Assembly: GCA_025454925.1 (NCBI GenBank)
Contig: JALONM010000005.1
Span: 81,476 to 145,475, forward strand
DNA from: Cytophagaceae bacterium
GTDB lineage: Bacteria > Bacteroidota > Bacteroidia > Cytophagales > Cytophagaceae
DNA: 64,000 bases
Direction of reading: 5' to 3'
A program made the translations under genes and the position numbers. This document shows positions 61,693-64,000 of this stretch, piece after piece. Every line of letters starts with the position of its first letter. The stretch's first letter is position 1. Under the pieces are notes generated by a model. That model made no database searches, had not been told where the DNA came from, and was given only the letters and a program-made list of their open reading frames with translations.

Positions 61693-64000
61693 TTATTGAA
61701 TCGTTACTTTTCGAACTATTTGTTTATCTCCCTCCTGAATTACCAATTGGTAAATCCCCCGGGCAATGTCCGAGGTCAGCGAAACAGGAATATGCAATAT
61801 TCCAAATTGATTCATGGAAGTGAAGAAAACTTCTTTGCCCAATCCGTCATGTAAACGAATGACTACTTCTTCTTTTCCTTCGCTAAAGTAACGCAACTCA
61901 AAACTTCCATTGTTTGGATTGGGGTACACAGTAAGATCAGCATTAAGATCAGGTACTGGTAGGTAAATACTTTCCTGATCTACTTCCACTAAATTTCTCT
62001 CCAGCGATCCGGCAGACATGGCGCTTAAGAATTCCTGGTTAGAAGCAATATAACATCCGTTCATGTTACCAATTACAAAATATCCTCCGTCGTAATAGGC
62101 GGTATAGGCATTGGTGGTTTCATTGATTATCATTTTGTTTCCATTGGTAGTCATTGCATACCATTGCACATTCATTCCCACTGGTGCGCTCACCTGCAAG
62201 GTTGCGGCAAGAGACGATGGTGCAGCCACAGTTACTACGGGGGCCGCAATCCCTACATTTACGGTAATTGGAGCAGAGGTAAAGGAACATTTAAAGTTAT
62301 CCGTAACTTTTAACGTATAATCACCAGGCACCAATACGGCCAAGCTGTCGGCATTCTGAGTAATAATTTCACTTGAGTTTTGATACCACGTATACTGATG
62401 ATTTGCGTTGGCAGGAGCTTCCAATACAACAGGAGTACCCGTACATAGTGTAGTGGCAGCAGTAGCAAATACAGGATTACTGGAAGCTAACACACTCTTA
62501 TCAATTTGTACAGCCGCCGTAAATGTTTGAGTAGCGATACAACCTGCACTGGAAACTTCAATATCCAAGGTATTAGTCCCTGCATTTAACGCGGTGTATG
62601 ATACAGGAATATTCATGGCGGCACCCGTGCCTGCCAACGGTCCTACCAGTGTGACAGTGGACATTAAAACGCGATAACTTACCCCTAACTGTGTAGAGGA
62701 TAATTGAATAATTCCATCTATCCCTACGCACAATGTATCTTGAACTGCCGCAGCATTTAAGGTTGTGCCAGGAGTCGTCCCTACGGCAATCGGAATCGAC
62801 AATGCTGGACTGTTGCCACAAGTATTGATGGCTATCACTTCCAGAATTCCGCTAGTAGCGCCGGCGGCATAATCCACATTTACAAATGAAGTAGTTCCTA
62901 CCAAGGTGGCACCAGCGCCTGTAAAGCTCCATAAATAATTTGTAGCATTTACGTCGTTCGCAACGGTATAGGTAACGTTGCTGGTGTTATCACACACGGA
63001 GGTAGGGCCTGTAAAGCCTGTTGGTTGCACAGGAGCACTTGGGGAGGCATTGATGGTTGAACTAACAGATGGAACAGAGATACAAGTATTATCCGATGCG
63101 AGGCGTGCAATGGCTGAATAACTTCCCGGCAACAAGGTAGCAAAGGTACTACTTACTTGCCATACCGTTCCTCCATCGATGGAATATTCTTCTCCCGCAC
63201 CTGTTGAATACACTATTTCACCTAATGGTATGGCACAAGTTGGTTGTGTTACCGAAGCCACTACCGGCGCAAGCGGGGCCGCTGGTACTGAATTAATCGC
63301 AACTGAAACGGATGCCGTAGACATACAGGCATTATCGGCTATTAATCTGGCAATAGCTGAATACGTGCCCGTTCCTAACAGGGTGAACGTACTACTCATT
63401 TGCCAGCTTGCACCACCATCAATTGAGTATTCCTCTCCGGCAAAGGTAGAGTAAGAAATCTCGCCCGTAGAAATTGCACAAGTTGGTTGCGTAACCGTGT
63501 TCACCGTGGGTACAGAAGGCGGAACAGGGGCCGGATTGATTGTGTAGTTCAAGGAAACAGGACTCACACAAGTGATGTCTGAAATTAAACGAGCCGTGAA
63601 GCTATGGTTGCCAGGAGCAACTGCGGTGAAGTTGATGGAAGGCTGATACGTTCCGCCGTCCATCGCATATTCAAAGGCGCCCAGTGGTGCCGTAATATCT
63701 ATCGATCCGCTTGGCAGAGCACAGGTAGGTTGTGCGGTAATCGTCGCTGTTGGTACACCTGGGGCCGTTGGGGCCGGATTGATCGTTGTACTTACCGATG
63801 GCGTTGAAATACAGGTATTGTCGGATACCAAACGGGCGATCGCTGTAAAGTTGCCCGGAGCAAGCGATACAAACGTGCTGCTCACTTGCCAGATAGTTCC
63901 GCCGTCGATGGAATACTCTTCTCCTGCATTTGAGGAATAAACTATTTCACCTGTTGGAAGTGCGCAGGTTGGCTGTGTCACCGTATTTGCCGTTGGGGCC
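61693..64000 (-). CDS. Large repeat adhesin with T9SS sorting domain (partial)
   Basis: The gene runs off the right edge; 769 residues are visible. At least four SprB/CshA-like repeats of about 80 residues each lie at the N-terminal side ('QPTCAISTGEISYSTFAGEE', 'EEYSIDGGASWQMSSTFT', 'AIARLIADNACMS'). They are followed by PKD/Ig-like domains ('GPTSVCDNTSNVTYTVAN', 'TTLCTGTPVVLEAPANANHQ') and a type A T9SS sorting domain in the last 80 residues ('LTVYPNPNNGSFELRYFSEG' to 'GDKQIVRKVTIQ'). Such proteins are surface adhesins, in some species used in gliding. Repeat number beyond the window is unknown. Confidence 0.9.
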   Translation of the reverse strand, partial: APTANTVTQPTCALPTGEIVYSSNAGEEYSIDGGTIWQVSSTFVSLAPGNFTAIARLVSDNTCISTPSVSTTINPAPTAPGVPTATITAQPTCALPSGSIDITAPLGAFEYAMDGGTYQPSINFTAVAPGNHSFTARLISDITCVSPVSLNYTINPAPVPPSVPTVNTVTQPTCAISTGEISYSTFAGEEYSIDGGASWQMSSTFTLLGTGTYSAIARLIADNACMSTASVSVAINSVPAAPLAPVVASVTQPTCAIPLGEIVYSTGAGEEYSIDGGTVWQVSSTFATLLPGSYSAIARLASDNTCISVPSVSSTINASPSAPVQPTGFTGPTSVCDNTSNVTYTVANDVNATNYLWSFTGAGATLVGTTSFVNVDYAAGATSGILEVIAINTCGNSPALSIPIAVGTTPGTTLNAAAVQDTLCVGIDGIIQLSSTQLGVSYRVLMSTVTLVGPLAGTGAAMNIPVSYTALNAGTNTLDIEVSSAGCIATQTFTAAVQIDKSVLASSNPVFATAATTLCTGTPVVLEAPANANHQYTWYQNSSEIITQNADSLAVLVPGDYTLKVTDNFKCSFTSAPITVNVGIAAPVVTVAAPSSLAATLQVSAPVGMNVQWYAMTTNGNKMIINETTNAYTAYYDGGYFVIGNMNGCYIASNQEFLSAMSAGSLERNLVEVDQESIYLPVPDLNADLTVYPNPNNGSFELRYFSEGKEEVVIRLHDGLGKEVFFTSMNQFGILHIPVSLTSDIARGIYQLVIQEGDKQIVRKVTIQ

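Overview
The window comes from a member of the Bacteroidota, most likely a free-living, T9SS-bearing lineage of the Cytophagales/Chitinophagales type. Four large secreted proteins end in, or carry, type IX secretion sorting domains. Several promoters match the Bacteroidota TTTG / TAnnTTTG pattern. Lineage-typical genes include YtxJ (bacillithiol-linked), DUF1569, WG-repeat, PagL-like, LuxE-like and 7TMR-DISM proteins. There is no rRNA, no CRISPR array, no phage and no transposase gene; the one complete tRNA is tRNA-Pro(GGG).

Layout. 0-7 kb: a Fur-family regulator cut by the left edge, a T9SS-exported GH18 chitinase-like enzyme, a Ppx/GppA phosphatase, an acyl-CoA carboxylase beta subunit, YtxJ and a WG-repeat protein. 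7-20 kb: an orphan sensor that stops after its phospho-acceptor domain, a duplicated AAA+ protein, an OmpA-like protein, a DUF58/lipoprotein pair, a LuxE-like synthetase, a 35-residue lysine-rich mini-protein with its own terminator, and a cell-wall block (amidase, MauE-thioredoxin fusion, PBP1C). 20-33 kb: tRNA-Pro followed by a tandem array of hybrid tRNA remnants, then PagL-like, M48 protease, VanW, SDR/Crp, a methylase/GNAT pair and a GT2. 33-36 kb: an orphan Rhs tip with a toxin-like C-terminus, an overlapping candidate immunity gene and a second Rhs scrap. 36-48 kb: a multidomain GH10 xylanase, three XRE regulators, two tandem 7TMR-DISM pseudo-histidine kinases and a BNR-repeat T9SS protein. 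49-64 kb: a two-domain glycosyltransferase, a TPR-CHAT protein, a beta-barrel candidate, a PRPP synthetase, a highly repetitive basic secreted protein with its lipoprotein partner, enolase, DUF1569, GNAT, a LOG protein and a large repeat adhesin cut by the right edge.

Noncoding structure is the most unusual part. Two families of structured intergenic repeats sit together at several loci (7.1-7.4, 29.2-29.5, 39.1-39.7 kb, with single members at 14.8 and 61.5 kb). A small palindrome (TGGCGCC, 3-base loop, GGCGCCA) occurs inside these repeats, inside the coding sequence of the AAA+ gene, and in tRNA-Pro remnants, where it exactly replaces the 17-base anticodon arm.

A second notable signal is an approximately 81-residue module (WW, VCxGVN and three cysteines at the same spacing) placed just before the T9SS domain in both the GH10 xylanase and the BNR-repeat protein. 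It aligns between them without gaps although the two proteins are otherwise unrelated.
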